64,000 nt of DNA from Bifidobacterium amazonense (GTDB taxonomy: Bacteria; Actinomycetota; Actinomycetes; Actinomycetales; Bifidobacteriaceae): contig NZ_JAFEJT020000011.1 in assembly GCF_018555435.2 (NCBI RefSeq), forward strand, positions 1-64,000, in the 5' to 3' direction. Within the stretch, counting starts at the first letter, position 1. Each line of letters begins with the position of its first letter. The translations under genes and the position numbers were made by a program. This document shows, piece after piece, positions 36,352-45,939 of this stretch. The notes beneath the pieces are model-generated. The model was given only the letters and a program-made list of their open reading frames with translations. It did not search any database and had not been told where the DNA came from.

Positions 36352-36548
36352 GTGACATTGGCGCTATAAGACCCCGGGCTGCTGGTGTCAATGTCACGGC
36401 AATCACCCGTTTTGCGTGACATCGGCACCAGTAGCCCAAACGAACTGGGCTCAATGCCACGCATGTTGCCCATCTTGCGTGACATTGAGCCCGGCAGCCC
36501 GAGCAAACCAGGAGCAATGTCACGCCAATTACTTGCTTTGTGTGACAT
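36352..36548. repeat. 63-bp hairpin repeat array D
   Basis: GTGACAT recurs at 36352, 36416, 36479 and 36542, and the matching ATG(T/C)CACG arm at 36391, 36454 and 36517, giving a period of 63-64 bp. The best unit pairs GCGTGACATTG with CAATGTCACGC over 11 bp. An extra half-site lies at 36321, overlapping the stop of the upstream gene. It fills the gap between convergent genes, and two of the linkers end in TTGCG as in the 62-bp family. Confidence 0.82.
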
Positions 36549-36578
36549 CGGCACCAGTCCCCTGTCACACAGCAATCG

Positions 36579-37670
36579 CTAGCGACGGGTGGATTCGCGT
36601 TTGACGAGTTCCCATGCGGCCGTGAGCCGCTGGGGTGCGTCTGGGAAGGCGAGGCCGTCACCGGCATTGTCGCCCGTGCCGCCCGTCGCGTCGATTCCCG
36701 CGCCGCCGACGTTCGCGTTGATGCGGTCGATGAGCAGGTCAAGCGTCCGGCGCGCCAGATCGTCGAGGTCGGTGCGCACGGTGGTCAGGGACGGGACCGC
36801 GTATTCGCTTTCGGTGACGCCGTCGAAGCCGACGAGCGCAATGTCGTCGGGCACGCGCACGCCGCGGTCGGCAAGGCCGCGCATGAAGCTGATCGCGATC
36901 GTGTCGGTCATGCAGAACACGCCGTCGGCGTCGCGATAGTCGTCGGAGTCGAGCAGACGGTACGCGGCTTCGCGTGCGGGGATCGGATCCCAATGCTCCA
37001 ACGGCAGGAAGTTGCTCGCGTCCACGTCCACGCCAGCCTCCTCGAACGCGCGCAGGCAGCCGGTCATGCGTCGGCCGACCACACTGGAGGCCATCTTGTC
37101 GTCGAGCAGCATGTCGTAGGACGGGCCGACCACCACCACGTGCTTGCAACCGATGTCGATCAGGTGGCGCACGGCCGCAGCGGAGCCGTCCTCGCAGGCG
37201 GTGTTCACCGAGTCGAACACCGGGTCGGGGGAAATGTCGTCGAGCAGCACCATCGGCTTGCCGTGCGAGAGCGCGCGCAGTTCCTCGTCGGAGACCTGTC
37301 CGGGGCTGAAGATCATGCCGTCGCACAGCTGGCTGGTGACCTTCTGCAGGATCATGATTTCGTCGTCCTTGGAACCGGACGTCTGCTGCACGATCGGCTG
37401 GTAGCCGCGACGCGCGATTTCGCGCGACATGGCCGCGCTCATTTCGGAAGGATACGGGCGGTCAAGTTCGTAGATCGCCACGCCGATGATGCCGCTGCGG
37501 CCGGAGCGCAGGGACCGTGCCGATATGTTCGCGTTGTAGTGCAGCTTTTGCGCGGCCTGGCGAATTTTCTCCGCCGTGGCCGCGGCGATGCGCGGATCGC
37601 CGCGCAGCGCGTAGGAAACCGTCGCCCTGGAAACACCCGCCGCCTTTGCGACGTCGCTCATTGTGACCAT
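36579..37670 (-). CDS. LacI-family transcriptional repressor
   Basis: The protein has 363 residues. AAGGA lies just upstream of ATG 37670; a second in-frame ATG at 37661 is possible. The helix-turn-helix at residues 4-23 reads M-S-D-V-A-K-A-A-G-V-S-R-A-T-V-S-Y-A, followed by the hinge helix and a periplasmic-binding-protein-like ligand domain. A Gly/Asp-rich insert lies near residues 320-340. A predicted operator lies in its own upstream region and at the binding-protein and GH43 genes, so it probably represses all three until a sugar is present. Confidence 0.88.
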   Translation of the reverse strand: MVTMSDVAKAAGVSRATVSYALRGDPRIAAATAEKIRQAAQKLHYNANISARSLRSGRSGIIGVAIYELDRPYPSEMSAAMSREIARRGYQPIVQQTSGSKDDEIMILQKVTSQLCDGMIFSPGQVSDEELRALSHGKPMVLLDDISPDPVFDSVNTACEDGSAAAVRHLIDIGCKHVVVVGPSYDMLLDDKMASSVVGRRMTGCLRAFEEAGVDVDASNFLPLEHWDPIPAREAAYRLLDSDDYRDADGVFCMTDTIAISFMRGLADRGVRVPDDIALVGFDGVTESEYAVPSLTTVRTDLDDLARRTLDLLIDRINANVGGAGIDATGGTGDNAGDGLAFPDAPQRLTAAWELVKRESTRR

Positions 37671-37724
37671 AACATCCTTCCGACAACGAGCTTGCGATAG
37701 GCACTACTTTACATGCCCGACTGG

Positions 37725-37738
37725 TTAAATCGTGTCAA
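37725..37738 (-). promoter_or_regulatory. LacI-type operator upstream of the LacI gene
   Basis: TTAAATCGTGTCAA differs at one position from the sites at 33534 and 33578. On the minus strand it contains a perfect TTGACA. It suggests self-repression. No good -10 box is seen at the usual spacing. Confidence 0.55.
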
Positions 37739-37927
37739 TGCTCGTGTCTATGCGCGCAATGCGGACACGACCGGCCGACGGGCCGTCGATCCGGCAAAAA
37801 TTCCGCCCGTTCGACAGCAAACGATCACACCATCTCTCGGCCGGTTCACCGCACGCCGCACGCGTCCCGCCGGGACCACAGCCGGAAACCCGGCCCCGAA
37901 TCCGACGGCCGACGTCCCGAACCGGGA

Positions 37928-40900
37928 TCAGCCGAGCAGGGCGAGCAGATCCTCTTTGGTGAGCGAGGCGACGGACGTTCCGGACGCGGTGGCCGCGGCA
38001 TCCACGAACCGGCTGGCGAGGTCGGTTTTGGCATGCTGCAGGTTGATGATGCGCTCCTCGATCGTGTCCTTGGCGACGATCTGGTACACGTTCACGTCCT
38101 GCGTCTGCCCGATGCGGTGCGCGCGGTCGGTGGCCTGGTTCTGCGCGGCTGCGTTCCACCATGGGTCGGCGTGCACGACCACGCACGCGCCGGTCAGGTT
38201 CAGGCCCGTATTGCCGGCCTTGAGCGAGATGAGGAACACCGGGGTCTCGTCCTGATTGAACCGGTCAACCAGTTCGACGCGCTGCTTCTTGGGCGTGGCA
38301 CCGGTGATCATGTCGTATTCGACGCCGGCCGCGTGCAGCCGTTCGGCGATCAGGTCGAGATAGCTGGTGAACTGCGAGAAGATCAGCATCTTCTTGCCCG
38401 CGTCTCGGCACGAGTCGACGAGTTCGGCGATCGCGTCGAGCTTGGCCGACGTGGCTTTCTTCGACGGACGGCCCGGCTTGCGGGCGGTTCTGTCGACCGG
38501 CCCGGCCTGCGCGGTCTGCCCGGCCTGCGCGGTCTGCCCGGCCTGCGCGGTCTGCCCGGCGTGTACGGTCTGCCCCGCCGGCGTGAGATCGCTCGCGGCA
38601 GGCGCACCGGACACCGCCTCCACGCCCGCCCCGGCGTTCTCCCCCGCGTTCTCGTAGATGAGCCGCGGATCGCAGCACACCTGCCGCAATCGCGTCAGCT
38701 GCGCGAGAATCTGGATCTTGCCCGTGTTGAAGTCCTCGGGCTTCTGTTTGAGCACAACCGCGCGCAGCTGCTGCTCGAGCGCGGCGTACAGCTTGCGCTG
38801 TTCGCCTTCCAGTTGGACGGTAATCACGTTCTCGATCTTGTCGGGCAGGTCCTTAAGCACCTGCGATTTGAGCCGACGCAGGATGAACGGCCCGACGAAC
38901 TCCTGCAGCTTGCCCTGCGCGCGACCGTCGCCGCTCAGGATCGGCATTTCGAACCGTTCGCGGAAGTGCGCGTACCTGCCGAGCATGCCGGGCATGAGGA
39001 AGTCGAAGATGCTCCACAATTCGCTCAGCCGGTTCTCGATCGGCGTGCCGGTGAGCGCGAACCGATGCCGCGCGCCGACCTGCCGCACGGCCTTGGACGC
39101 CTTGGTGGCCGCGTTCTTGATGTACTGGGCCTCGTCGAGCGCCATGCAGAAGAATTCGATGCCGTCGTAGTCGTCGACGTCGCGCCGCAGCAGGTCGTAG
39201 GAGGTGACCAGCAGGTCGGGCATCGTCGGAACTGCCCTATCAGCCGACGCATCAGCTGATGCATCGGTCGCTGCGCTCTCGACGCGCACGTCGGCGGCCG
39301 GTACCGTCACATCAGCCGCAGCAGGATCGTCGTCAGTGCCAACCGTGACCGTTGCCACCGTCGCATCGGCAACATTCGCATCGTTCGCCCCTGCATGCGC
39401 CTGCACCATCCGAATGCGGTCGAGCAGCGCGCGCCGCGCCGCCTTGCCGCCGGCGACGGTTTCCACGCGCAGGCCGGGCGCGAATTTGGCCGCTTCGGCC
39501 GCCCAGTTGTATACGAGCGACGCCGGGCACACGATCAGGCTTGGCTGCTGCGCCGCGCGCGATTCGCCTTGCCGGGCAAGCAGGAACGAGAGCAACTGCA
39601 CCGACTTGCCTAGGCCCATCTCGTCGGCGAGGATGCCGCCGAATCCCTTGTCGCACACCGCGTTGAGCCAGCGGAATCCTTCGGTCTGATACGGTCGCAG
39701 CACGTTCGCGAGCGAGTCCGGCACGTGGTACGTGGCGGGATCGATCACACGTAGACCGTTCAGGTACGTGCGGAAACCGTCGTCCTTGTCCGCATCGTCC
39801 ACCTCGTGGTCAAGATAGTACGACTCGTACGCGGGCACTTCGACCGAGCCTTGTTCGAATTCGGCCGGATCGACGCCGAGGTCGGCGGACAGTTCGTCAA
39901 CGGCGGACGTGTCGACGTTACGCAGGTCGACGAACGCGCCGTTGCCGAGCCGATGGAACCGGCGCTTTCTGCGATACGCGGCGAGCAAGGCGGGCACGTC
40001 GGCCGGGTCGATTTCGTCGGCGATCGGCGAAATGCGCACCAGATCGGATTTGACGGACAGGCCGAACTTGATGGTGGGCCGCGGCATGGCAGTCATGCCG
40101 TCGAACGCGGGGGTCGCGTACACGTCACCTAGCCCGCGGAACACGGCAAGGCCCTCGGTGAGCAGCTTGTAGATCGCCTCGTCGTCATCATCGGGCAACA
40201 GCGCGACGGAGCCGGCCGGACGCGGGAAGTAGTGCAACACCGCCTCGACGGCGAGCCGTTCCGTGTCCTTGTCGCGCCGCACGTCGGCGGGGGTGCGTCC
40301 GATGCCGTCGAAGACGCGGAACATGTCGGCGCCGTAGTAGGCGCGCGCATCGCAGGAAATGCCGTGCTGGTCGCGGTCGAAGTAGAACGCGATGCGGCAG
40401 GGCACGCGCATGAGCCGGCGCAGCGAGTCGGGCACGTCGATGGACAGCGCTCGTTCGCTGGCATCACCGGTCGCCCCCGTCTTTTTGCTAACGCTTTTAT
40501 AATTATTTTGTACCGACGTATCGTCGAGGGGCTCATCGTCGACACGATCGCCGGCTGGTTCCTCCTCGGACCGGGCCGCCGCCGGGGACGCGAACTCGGG
40601 CAGCACGGTGCGCGCGAACAGGTCGGCGTCGTTCGCGTTCAGCATCATCGTCGACTGATCGTTGTCGCCGCACAGCAGTTTCAGCAGTTCGCGACGATCG
40701 GCCGAAATATCGCCGCAACGGTAGATCACCGCCGGCCGCGCATCACCGTATTCCCGGGAAAACGCGGCGGCCTGCGCTCCGAGCGCGCGGGACGCGGCGC
40801 TCGCATTCGACAGCGCGGCATTGTCGGCCGCGATCACGGCCCGCGACAACGGACGCACGATCATATACGTCGACGATTCGCCGGAGACGACCGCCTCCAG

Positions 40901-42184
40901 ACATTGCGTATGGCGTATCGCATACCCGGTGACCGTCGGTTCCGCGTTCGCGGCATCGGCTCCCGGCATACCCGGCAGCATACGTTGTCCAGTCGCCGGG
41001 CGGTCAGTCACCGGCACGATCGACAGACCGAAATCCGGTTCGCCGACGACCACGCGGGTCGGCAGCGACGGCAGCAGGAATCGCGCGCCTGGCGCATAGT
41101 CGAGCGTATCGTCCGTGCCGACGTACAGGTCGAGCAGCTCGGCGATCTCATCCTCGGACAGTCGCAGCTCCGAATCATCCGATTTGCGCCAATAGTACGA
41201 ACGATACGAATCGCCACCGTTCACGCTCGCCCGAATGCGCAGCGCGCGACCGGCAAGATCGAGCACGCACCGCGAACGTTCGTCGAACGCCTCGCGCGTA
41301 TGCACGAACGCGAGCCTCTTGCCGTACGACACGAATTCGCGGTCGCGCACGGCCTGCAGCAGGCCGGCGATGTTTTTCACCACGTACGAAACGGACGTGC
41401 CGTGCACCACGATGCGCAGTTTGACGCCCCATCCGTCACCCTGCTCCGCGATACTCACGCGCAGTCCGATACTGTTCGCCGGCATGGTGCGAACAGCCTG
41501 CGAACCATTGCCGTCAGCAGTGCCGCCCGCGTCGGCAATGCTGCTGATCTCCTTGAGCAGGCTGAGCTGGCGATCCTTCGACTCCCGAGCCAATGCGTCG
41601 TCGCGCTGCCGCATGAACAGCGACAGCGCGCGCGACGTGGCCGCCGACGCCTTGCGTTCGACCTCGTCTGCGGCGGAACCGGGGATGCTGCGGAACTCGT
41701 ACGCGGCCTGGTTGTAGTGCATGATCAGCGCGACGACGTGCTTGCAGTAGCCGCTGGTCGAACGGTTGAACGCGGGGCAGGTGCAGTGCGCCTTGATGAC
41801 GTCGTGGGCGCGCGTGTCGATATCAGCCCAGACGCGATAGTCGTCCGACGATTCGTACGTGCTGACGACCAACGCGGCCAGCTCGATGCCCTGCTTGATC
41901 GGCGCGCTCGTGCATTCGTGCATGCGGCCGGAGTCGACGATGTCCTGAGCGCGCCAGTACGCATTGCCGGCGAGATGCTGAAGCCGCTTGTCCGGGACCA
42001 CAGCGTTGAGGGAGCGCGAACCGCCGTACGTGACGCCGGAATCCTCGCCGTAGTCGTCGTAATCGTCGTAATCGTCCTCGTCGTCATCATCGACGCCGCT
42101 CGTGCCACGGCGGTCTCCGTACAAGCCGAGGAACTTCGCGATGTCCCGGTACGAGGGCCTGTCCTTGCGCGAACCAAAACCCAT
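37928..42184 (-). CDS. SWIM zinc-finger SNF2-type helicase
   Basis: The protein has 1418 residues. ATG 42184 is chosen because AAGGGG lies about 5 nt upstream; ATG 42199 lacks a good site. A very acidic stretch sits near residues 20-40. A SWIM zinc finger follows (C-T-C-P-A-F ... C-K-H near residues 133-150). The SNF2 N-lobe has D-E-M-G-L-G-K-S near 855 and D-E-A-Q near 1017; the C-lobe has G-N-T-G-L-N-L-T-G near 1328 and D-R-A-H-R-I-G-Q near 1356. It is an ATP-driven DNA translocase that probably remodels protein-DNA complexes. An Ala/Gly/Gln repeat lies near residue 1215. Confidence 0.88.
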   Translation of the reverse strand: MGFGSRKDRPSYRDIAKFLGLYGDRRGTSGVDDDDEDDYDDYDDYGEDSGVTYGGSRSLNAVVPDKRLQHLAGNAYWRAQDIVDSGRMHECTSAPIKQGIELAALVVSTYESSDDYRVWADIDTRAHDVIKAHCTCPAFNRSTSGYCKHVVALIMHYNQAAYEFRSIPGSAADEVERKASAATSRALSLFMRQRDDALARESKDRQLSLLKEISSIADAGGTADGNGSQAVRTMPANSIGLRVSIAEQGDGWGVKLRIVVHGTSVSYVVKNIAGLLQAVRDREFVSYGKRLAFVHTREAFDERSRCVLDLAGRALRIRASVNGGDSYRSYYWRKSDDSELRLSEDEIAELLDLYVGTDDTLDYAPGARFLLPSLPTRVVVGEPDFGLSIVPVTDRPATGQRMLPGMPGADAANAEPTVTGYAIRHTQCLEAVVSGESSTYMIVRPLSRAVIAADNAALSNASAASRALGAQAAAFSREYGDARPAVIYRCGDISADRRELLKLLCGDNDQSTMMLNANDADLFARTVLPEFASPAAARSEEEPAGDRVDDEPLDDTSVQNNYKSVSKKTGATGDASERALSIDVPDSLRRLMRVPCRIAFYFDRDQHGISCDARAYYGADMFRVFDGIGRTPADVRRDKDTERLAVEAVLHYFPRPAGSVALLPDDDDEAIYKLLTEGLAVFRGLGDVYATPAFDGMTAMPRPTIKFGLSVKSDLVRISPIADEIDPADVPALLAAYRRKRRFHRLGNGAFVDLRNVDTSAVDELSADLGVDPAEFEQGSVEVPAYESYYLDHEVDDADKDDGFRTYLNGLRVIDPATYHVPDSLANVLRPYQTEGFRWLNAVCDKGFGGILADEMGLGKSVQLLSFLLARQGESRAAQQPSLIVCPASLVYNWAAEAAKFAPGLRVETVAGGKAARRALLDRIRMVQAHAGANDANVADATVATVTVGTDDDPAAADVTVPAADVRVESAATDASADASADRAVPTMPDLLVTSYDLLRRDVDDYDGIEFFCMALDEAQYIKNAATKASKAVRQVGARHRFALTGTPIENRLSELWSIFDFLMPGMLGRYAHFRERFEMPILSGDGRAQGKLQEFVGPFILRRLKSQVLKDLPDKIENVITVQLEGEQRKLYAALEQQLRAVVLKQKPEDFNTGKIQILAQLTRLRQVCCDPRLIYENAGENAGAGVEAVSGAPAASDLTPAGQTVHAGQTAQAGQTAQAGQTAQAGPVDRTARKPGRPSKKATSAKLDAIAELVDSCRDAGKKMLIFSQFTSYLDLIAERLHAAGVEYDMITGATPKKQRVELVDRFNQDETPVFLISLKAGNTGLNLTGACVVVHADPWWNAAAQNQATDRAHRIGQTQDVNVYQIVAKDTIEERIINLQHAKTDLASRFVDAAATASGTSVASLTKEDLLALLG
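38505..38576 (-). repeat. Four tandem 18-bp repeats inside the helicase gene
   Basis: Four 18-bp units (GCCTGCGCGGTCTGCCCG on plus; the last is degenerate) encode a repeated A-G-Q-T-A-Q hexapeptide between the two helicase lobes. The unit is a multiple of three, so copy-number change keeps the frame. Confidence 0.85.
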
Positions 42185-42265
42185 ATCGGCCCCTTCCATG
42201 CCCGTCTCTGTTCTGTCTGCCGTCGGCCACTGCCTTTCGACAGTAACACCTATCTTCCATAACCG

Positions 42266-42299
42266 GACAAAACAAAGCCCCCTTCGTCAGAAGGGGGCT
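42266..42299 (-). terminator. Terminator downstream of leuD
   Basis: AGCCCCCTTC / GAAGGGGGCT is a perfect 10-bp stem with a 4-nt loop. On the minus strand it is followed by a T-rich tail. It lies about 210 nt after the leuD stop and just before the helicase gene. Confidence 0.7.
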
Positions 42300-42350
42300 A
42301 GAGGAAAAGGCATCCAATACATTACCGCATGCAATGCGATGGGTTCTGAC

Positions 42351-42396
42351 TACCCCTCAGTCACTTCGTGACAGCTCCCCTGACAAGGGGAGCCGA
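42351..42396. repeat. REP-like double hairpin (copy 2)
   Basis: A small hairpin TCAC/GTGA is followed by GCTCCCCT (42374-42381) / AGGGGAGC (42386-42393). Reversed, the layout matches the element at 9367-9422, with a CTCGGC start, a central CGAAG loop and a distal GAGGGG run. Confidence 0.55.
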
Positions 42397-42506
42397 GAAA
42401 AAGGGCTGCGGCGAGGCTTGACATTACCTTCACTCGACTCTCGTCTCGTTCAGGCCGGGCCGGTGGACAGTCCACAGGACTGTCCACCGCCGAACGCGAC
42501 GCTGCG

Positions 42507-43193
42507 CTAGTCGCGATCGGCGATCGGACCCGGCCATGCCGGTTCGTTCTCCGGCTCGCGGGCGGAGGCGATGGTCTCCTCCGGCCAGTGCTTGGCGGGG
42601 ATAGTCTTGGGCTTGAACGGGAACTTTTCGGCGCGCATCTTCTCGTACGCGGCGATGTCGTCCTCGTGCTGCAGCGTCAGGTCGATGTCGTCGTAGCCGT
42701 TCATCAGACGCCAGCGCACGTAGTCGTTCACCTCGAACGGCAACGTCACGTCGCCGCAGGTCACCGTGCGGTCCTCGAGCGACACGGTCATCGTGCGGCC
42801 CGGTTCCTCCTCGAGCAGCTTCCACAGCAGCTCAACGGACTCCTGCGGCATGATCGCCGCCAGCACACCGTTCTTGGCGGTGTTGCCGTAGAAGATGTCG
42901 GCGAAGCGCGGCGCGATGACCACGCGGAAACCGTAGTCATGCAGCGCCCACACGGCGTGCTCGCGCGAGGAGCCGATGCCGAAGTCCGGTCCGGCGACCA
43001 GAATCTGGCCTTTCGCATACTCGGGCTTGTTGAGCACGAAGTCCGGGTTGCGGCGCCATGCGTAGAACAGCGCGTCATCGAAGCCGGTCTTGGTGACGCG
43101 CTTCAAAAACACGGCCGGAATGATCTGGTCAGTGTCGACGTTGGAGCGGCGCAGCGGCACGCCCACGCCGGTCAACGTGGTGAGTTTTTCCAT
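42507..43193 (-). CDS. leuD: 3-isopropylmalate dehydratase, small subunit
   Basis: The protein has 228 residues. It starts [22 protein letters not shown] and contains the G-S-S-R-E-H-A motif of the swivelling aconitase domain. With LeuC it isomerises 2-isopropylmalate to 3-isopropylmalate in leucine synthesis. It lies 196 bp downstream of leuC on the same strand, with a repeat element between them. Confidence 0.95.
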   Translation of the reverse strand: MEKLTTLTGVGVPLRRSNVDTDQIIPAVFLKRVTKTGFDDALFYAWRRNPDFVLNKPEYAKGQILVAGPDFGIGSSREHAVWALHDYGFRVVIAPRFADIFYGNTAKNGVLAAIMPQESVELLWKLLEEEPGRTMTVSLEDRTVTCGDVTLPFEVNDYVRWRLMNGYDDIDLTLQHEDDIAAYEKMRAEKFPFKPKTIPAKHWPEETIASAREPENEPAWPGPIADRD

Positions 43194-43276
43194 ACGTTTT
43201 CTCTTTCTGATGCCCTCTGCTAAGGGCTGACAAGCTTGTGTTACAACGAACAGCGATAGTCTCGCATATCATGTGC

Positions 43277-43367
43277 CATTTCGAGCGACGCGAAGCGGAG
43301 TCGAGAAATCCGTCACGGTAACGAACCGTCGATAGATTTCTCCGTTCGCTTCGCTCAGTCGAAATGA
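43277..43367. repeat. Imperfect inverted-repeat element between leuC and leuD
   Basis: Left arm (43278-43310) and right arm (43335-43365) pair imperfectly. Both have an ATTTCGA-type outer end, a CGAAGCG-type centre and a GAGAAATC-type inner end. It may fold as a long hairpin in the leuCD transcript. Confidence 0.6.
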
Positions 43368-43389
43368 CACCGTCATGTAGCGGATTGTG

Positions 43390-44793
43390 TCACAGGTCGG
43401 CCGGCGACGAGATCGTGCCGCGGATGGCGGTGGCGGCGGCGACCTGCGGCGAGGCGAGGTGCGTGCGCGAACCCTTGCCCTGACGGCCTTCGAAGTTGCG
43501 GTTCGACGTCGAGATCGAACGCTCGTCGGGCACGAGCTTGTCGGGGTTCATGCCGAGACACATCGAGCAGCCGGCGTTGCGCCATTCCGCACCGAAGTCC
43601 TTGAAGATCTTGTCAAGCCCTTCCTTCTCGGCCTGCAGGCGCACGCGCGACGAGGCCGGCACGACGAGCACGCGGTGGATCGACTTGGCCTTGTGGTGGC
43701 CCTTCATGATCGCCGCAGCCGCGCGCAGGTCGTCGATGCGACCGTTCGTGCACGAGCCGATGAACACGGTGTCGACCGGGATGCTCTTGATCGGCGTGCC
43801 CGGCTCGAGATCCATGTACTTGAGCGCGCGTTCGGCGGCGGCGCGCTTGGTCGCGTCCGCGATCTCGCTCGGCACCGGCACGTTCGCTGTGATCGGCAGA
43901 CCTTGGCCGGGGTTGGTACCCCACGTCACGTACGGTCCAAGCTTGGTCGCGTCGATGTCCACGACCTTGTCGAATACGGCGTCATCGTCGGTCTTGAGCG
44001 TCTTCCAGTACTCGACGGCCTTATCCCACATCTCGCCTTCCGGCGCGTGCGGACGGCCCTTGAGATACTCGAACGTCGTCTCGTCGGGCGCGATCATGCC
44101 GGCTCGCGCGCCGGCTTCGATCGACATGTTGCAGATCGTCATGCGCTCGTCCATGCTCATCTTGCGGATCGCGTCGCCGCGGTACTCGATCACGTGGCCC
44201 TGGCCGCCGCCGGTGCCAATCTTCGCGATGATCGCGAGGATGACGTCCTTGGCAGTCGCGTCGGCCGGCAGCTCGCCGTTGACATTGATCGCCATGGTCT
44301 TGAACGGCTTGAGCGAGAGCGTCTGCGTCGCCATCACATGCTCGACTTCGGACGTGCCGATGCCGAACGCGAGCGCGCCGAACGCGCCGTGCGTCGAGGT
44401 GTGCGAGTCGCCGCACACGATCGTCATGCCCGGCTGCGTCAGGCCGAGGATCGGCGCGAACGCGTGCACGATGCCCTGATCGGTGTCGCCCAGCGGATGC
44501 AGGCGCACGCCGAACTCCTTGCAGTTCTTTTCGAGCGTGCTCAGCTGCAGTGCGCTCGTCTTGTCCGGGTTCGGACGGTCGATGTCGACGGTCGGCGTGT
44601 TGTGGTCCTCAGTGGCGATGAGCTGGTCCACGTGGCGCGGCTTGCGTCCGGCCAGTCGGAGGCCCTCGAACGCCTGCGGGCTGGTGACTTCGTGCATGAG
44701 CATCAGGTCGATGTACAGCAAGTCGGGTGCGCCATCGCTGCCCTTGCGTACCAAATGATCGGCCCAGACCTTTTCGGCCAGTGTCGTTCCCAT
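43390..44793 (-). CDS. leuC: 3-isopropylmalate dehydratase, large subunit
   Basis: The protein has 467 residues; AGGAGG lies 8 nt before ATG 44793. Iron-sulfur cluster cysteines occur in F-I-G-S-C-T-N-G-R and C-S-M-C-L-G-M-N-P. The [12 protein letters not shown] segment is typical of the family. It works with LeuD in leucine synthesis. The divergent neighbour is an IclR regulator like LtbR/NdgR, which represses leuCD in other actinobacteria, so that control is likely here. Confidence 0.95.
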   Translation of the reverse strand: MGTTLAEKVWADHLVRKGSDGAPDLLYIDLMLMHEVTSPQAFEGLRLAGRKPRHVDQLIATEDHNTPTVDIDRPNPDKTSALQLSTLEKNCKEFGVRLHPLGDTDQGIVHAFAPILGLTQPGMTIVCGDSHTSTHGAFGALAFGIGTSEVEHVMATQTLSLKPFKTMAINVNGELPADATAKDVILAIIAKIGTGGGQGHVIEYRGDAIRKMSMDERMTICNMSIEAGARAGMIAPDETTFEYLKGRPHAPEGEMWDKAVEYWKTLKTDDDAVFDKVVDIDATKLGPYVTWGTNPGQGLPITANVPVPSEIADATKRAAAERALKYMDLEPGTPIKSIPVDTVFIGSCTNGRIDDLRAAAAIMKGHHKAKSIHRVLVVPASSRVRLQAEKEGLDKIFKDFGAEWRNAGCSMCLGMNPDKLVPDERSISTSNRNFEGRQGKGSRTHLASPQVAAATAIRGTISSPADL

Positions 44794-44978
44794 TCGGAAT
44801 TCCTCCTAATTTTTTCTCGCGAGGTCTTGTACTCTCGCGTCCTTCGTGGTATATAGCCTATGGTTCGAGCCCGGGGAAACGGCCTGCAAGGCCGGTATAT
44901 GAGATACGTCACGGACACCGGGACATGCCCGTCGCCCGTCGCTGTCGCGAATTACAACACGGGCACGGATTCCGCGTT

Positions 44979-45007
44979 TTGCGTTTCACTATGTGAGATG
45001 GCATAAT
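44979..45007 (+). promoter_or_regulatory. Predicted promoter of the IclR gene, probably leaderless
   Basis: CATAAT (45002-45007) lies 8 nt before the ATG at 45016, and a weak TTGCGT is 17 bp further upstream. This spacing puts the transcription start at or next to the ATG, and there is no ribosome-binding site. Confidence 0.45.
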
Positions 45008-45015
45008 CGACCACT

Positions 45016-45891
45016 ATGACTTCCTCCAACGCAGACAGCAGCATGCCCAGCGAGCCGAACGCGCCGCTGAACGAGCTTAACGAACCGGCCGACCGCATGG
45101 ACGCCGTCGACGCGACCGACGCGACGGAATCGGACGCCGACGCGACCGACGCTTCGGCGAACGACGGCGAAATCCACTCCGGCGTCGGCGTGCTCGACAA
45201 AACCGTGAAAATCCTCGACGCGCTCGAGTCCGGACCGGCCACGCTCGGCCAGCTGGTCGCCGCGACCGGCCTGGCGCGCCCGACCGCGCACCGTCTCGCC
45301 ATCGCGCTCGAACGCCATCGTTTCGTGCTGCGCGACCAGCACAGCCGTTTCGCGCTCGGCTCGCGTTTCGCCGAACTGGCCGCGGCCGCCGGCGAGGACC
45401 GACTGCTCACCGCGGCCGGCCCGATCCTGCAGACGCTGCTCGATCGCACCGGCGAATCCGCGCAGATCTACCGCCGTCAGGGCGACCAGCGCGTGTGCAT
45501 CGCCGCCGTGGAACGCGCGTCCGGCCTGCGCGATTCGATTCCGGTTGGCGCGATGCTGTCGATGGAGGCCGGTTCGGCCGCGCAGATCCTGCTCGCGTGG
45601 GAGGATTCCGACCGCATGCATCAGGGCCTGCGCCACGCGAAATTCAGCGCCGCCAAGCTCGCCGCCGTACGCAAACGCGGCTGGAGCGAGTCGGTAAACG
45701 AACGCGAGGAGGGCGTGTGCTCGATCTCCGCGCCGATCCGCAACGCGTCCGGCCAGGTGATCGCCGCAATCTCGATCTCCGGCCCGTCCGGCCGTATGGG
45801 CAACGCGCCCGGCCGCCGTTACGCGCCGCTCGTCATGGCCGCCGGCAAGTATCTCACCGACGCGCTCATCAAGGCGTCGTCCGGCCGCTGA
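45016..45891 (+). CDS. IclR-family regulator (LtbR/NdgR-like)
   Basis: The protein has 291 residues. The first 55 are Asp/Ala/Thr-rich and disordered. The helix-turn-helix (about 58-115) reads A-T-L-G-Q-L-V-A-A-T-G-L-A-R-P-T-A-H-R-L. An effector domain follows (C-S-I-S-A-P-I-R-N). It is divergent from leuCD, the position of LtbR/NdgR, so it likely controls leucine synthesis. No Shine-Dalgarno sequence is present before the ATG, which suits a leaderless transcript. Confidence 0.85.
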   Translation: MTSSNADSSMPSEPNAPLNELNEPADRMDAVDATDATESDADATDASANDGEIHSGVGVLDKTVKILDALESGPATLGQLVAATGLARPTAHRLAIALERHRFVLRDQHSRFALGSRFAELAAAAGEDRLLTAAGPILQTLLDRTGESAQIYRRQGDQRVCIAAVERASGLRDSIPVGAMLSMEAGSAAQILLAWEDSDRMHQGLRHAKFSAAKLAAVRKRGWSESVNEREEGVCSISAPIRNASGQVIAAISISGPSGRMGNAPGRRYAPLVMAAGKYLTDALIKASSGR

Positions 45892-45939
45892 GTTCCTAAG
45901 TCCACGCCGTTGAACGGCGTCTCATGCCGCCAATACGCG

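Noticed and set aside
36138..36604. Short frames across the 63-bp repeats
   Set aside because: They are produced by the repeat sequence in several frames and have no start signals.
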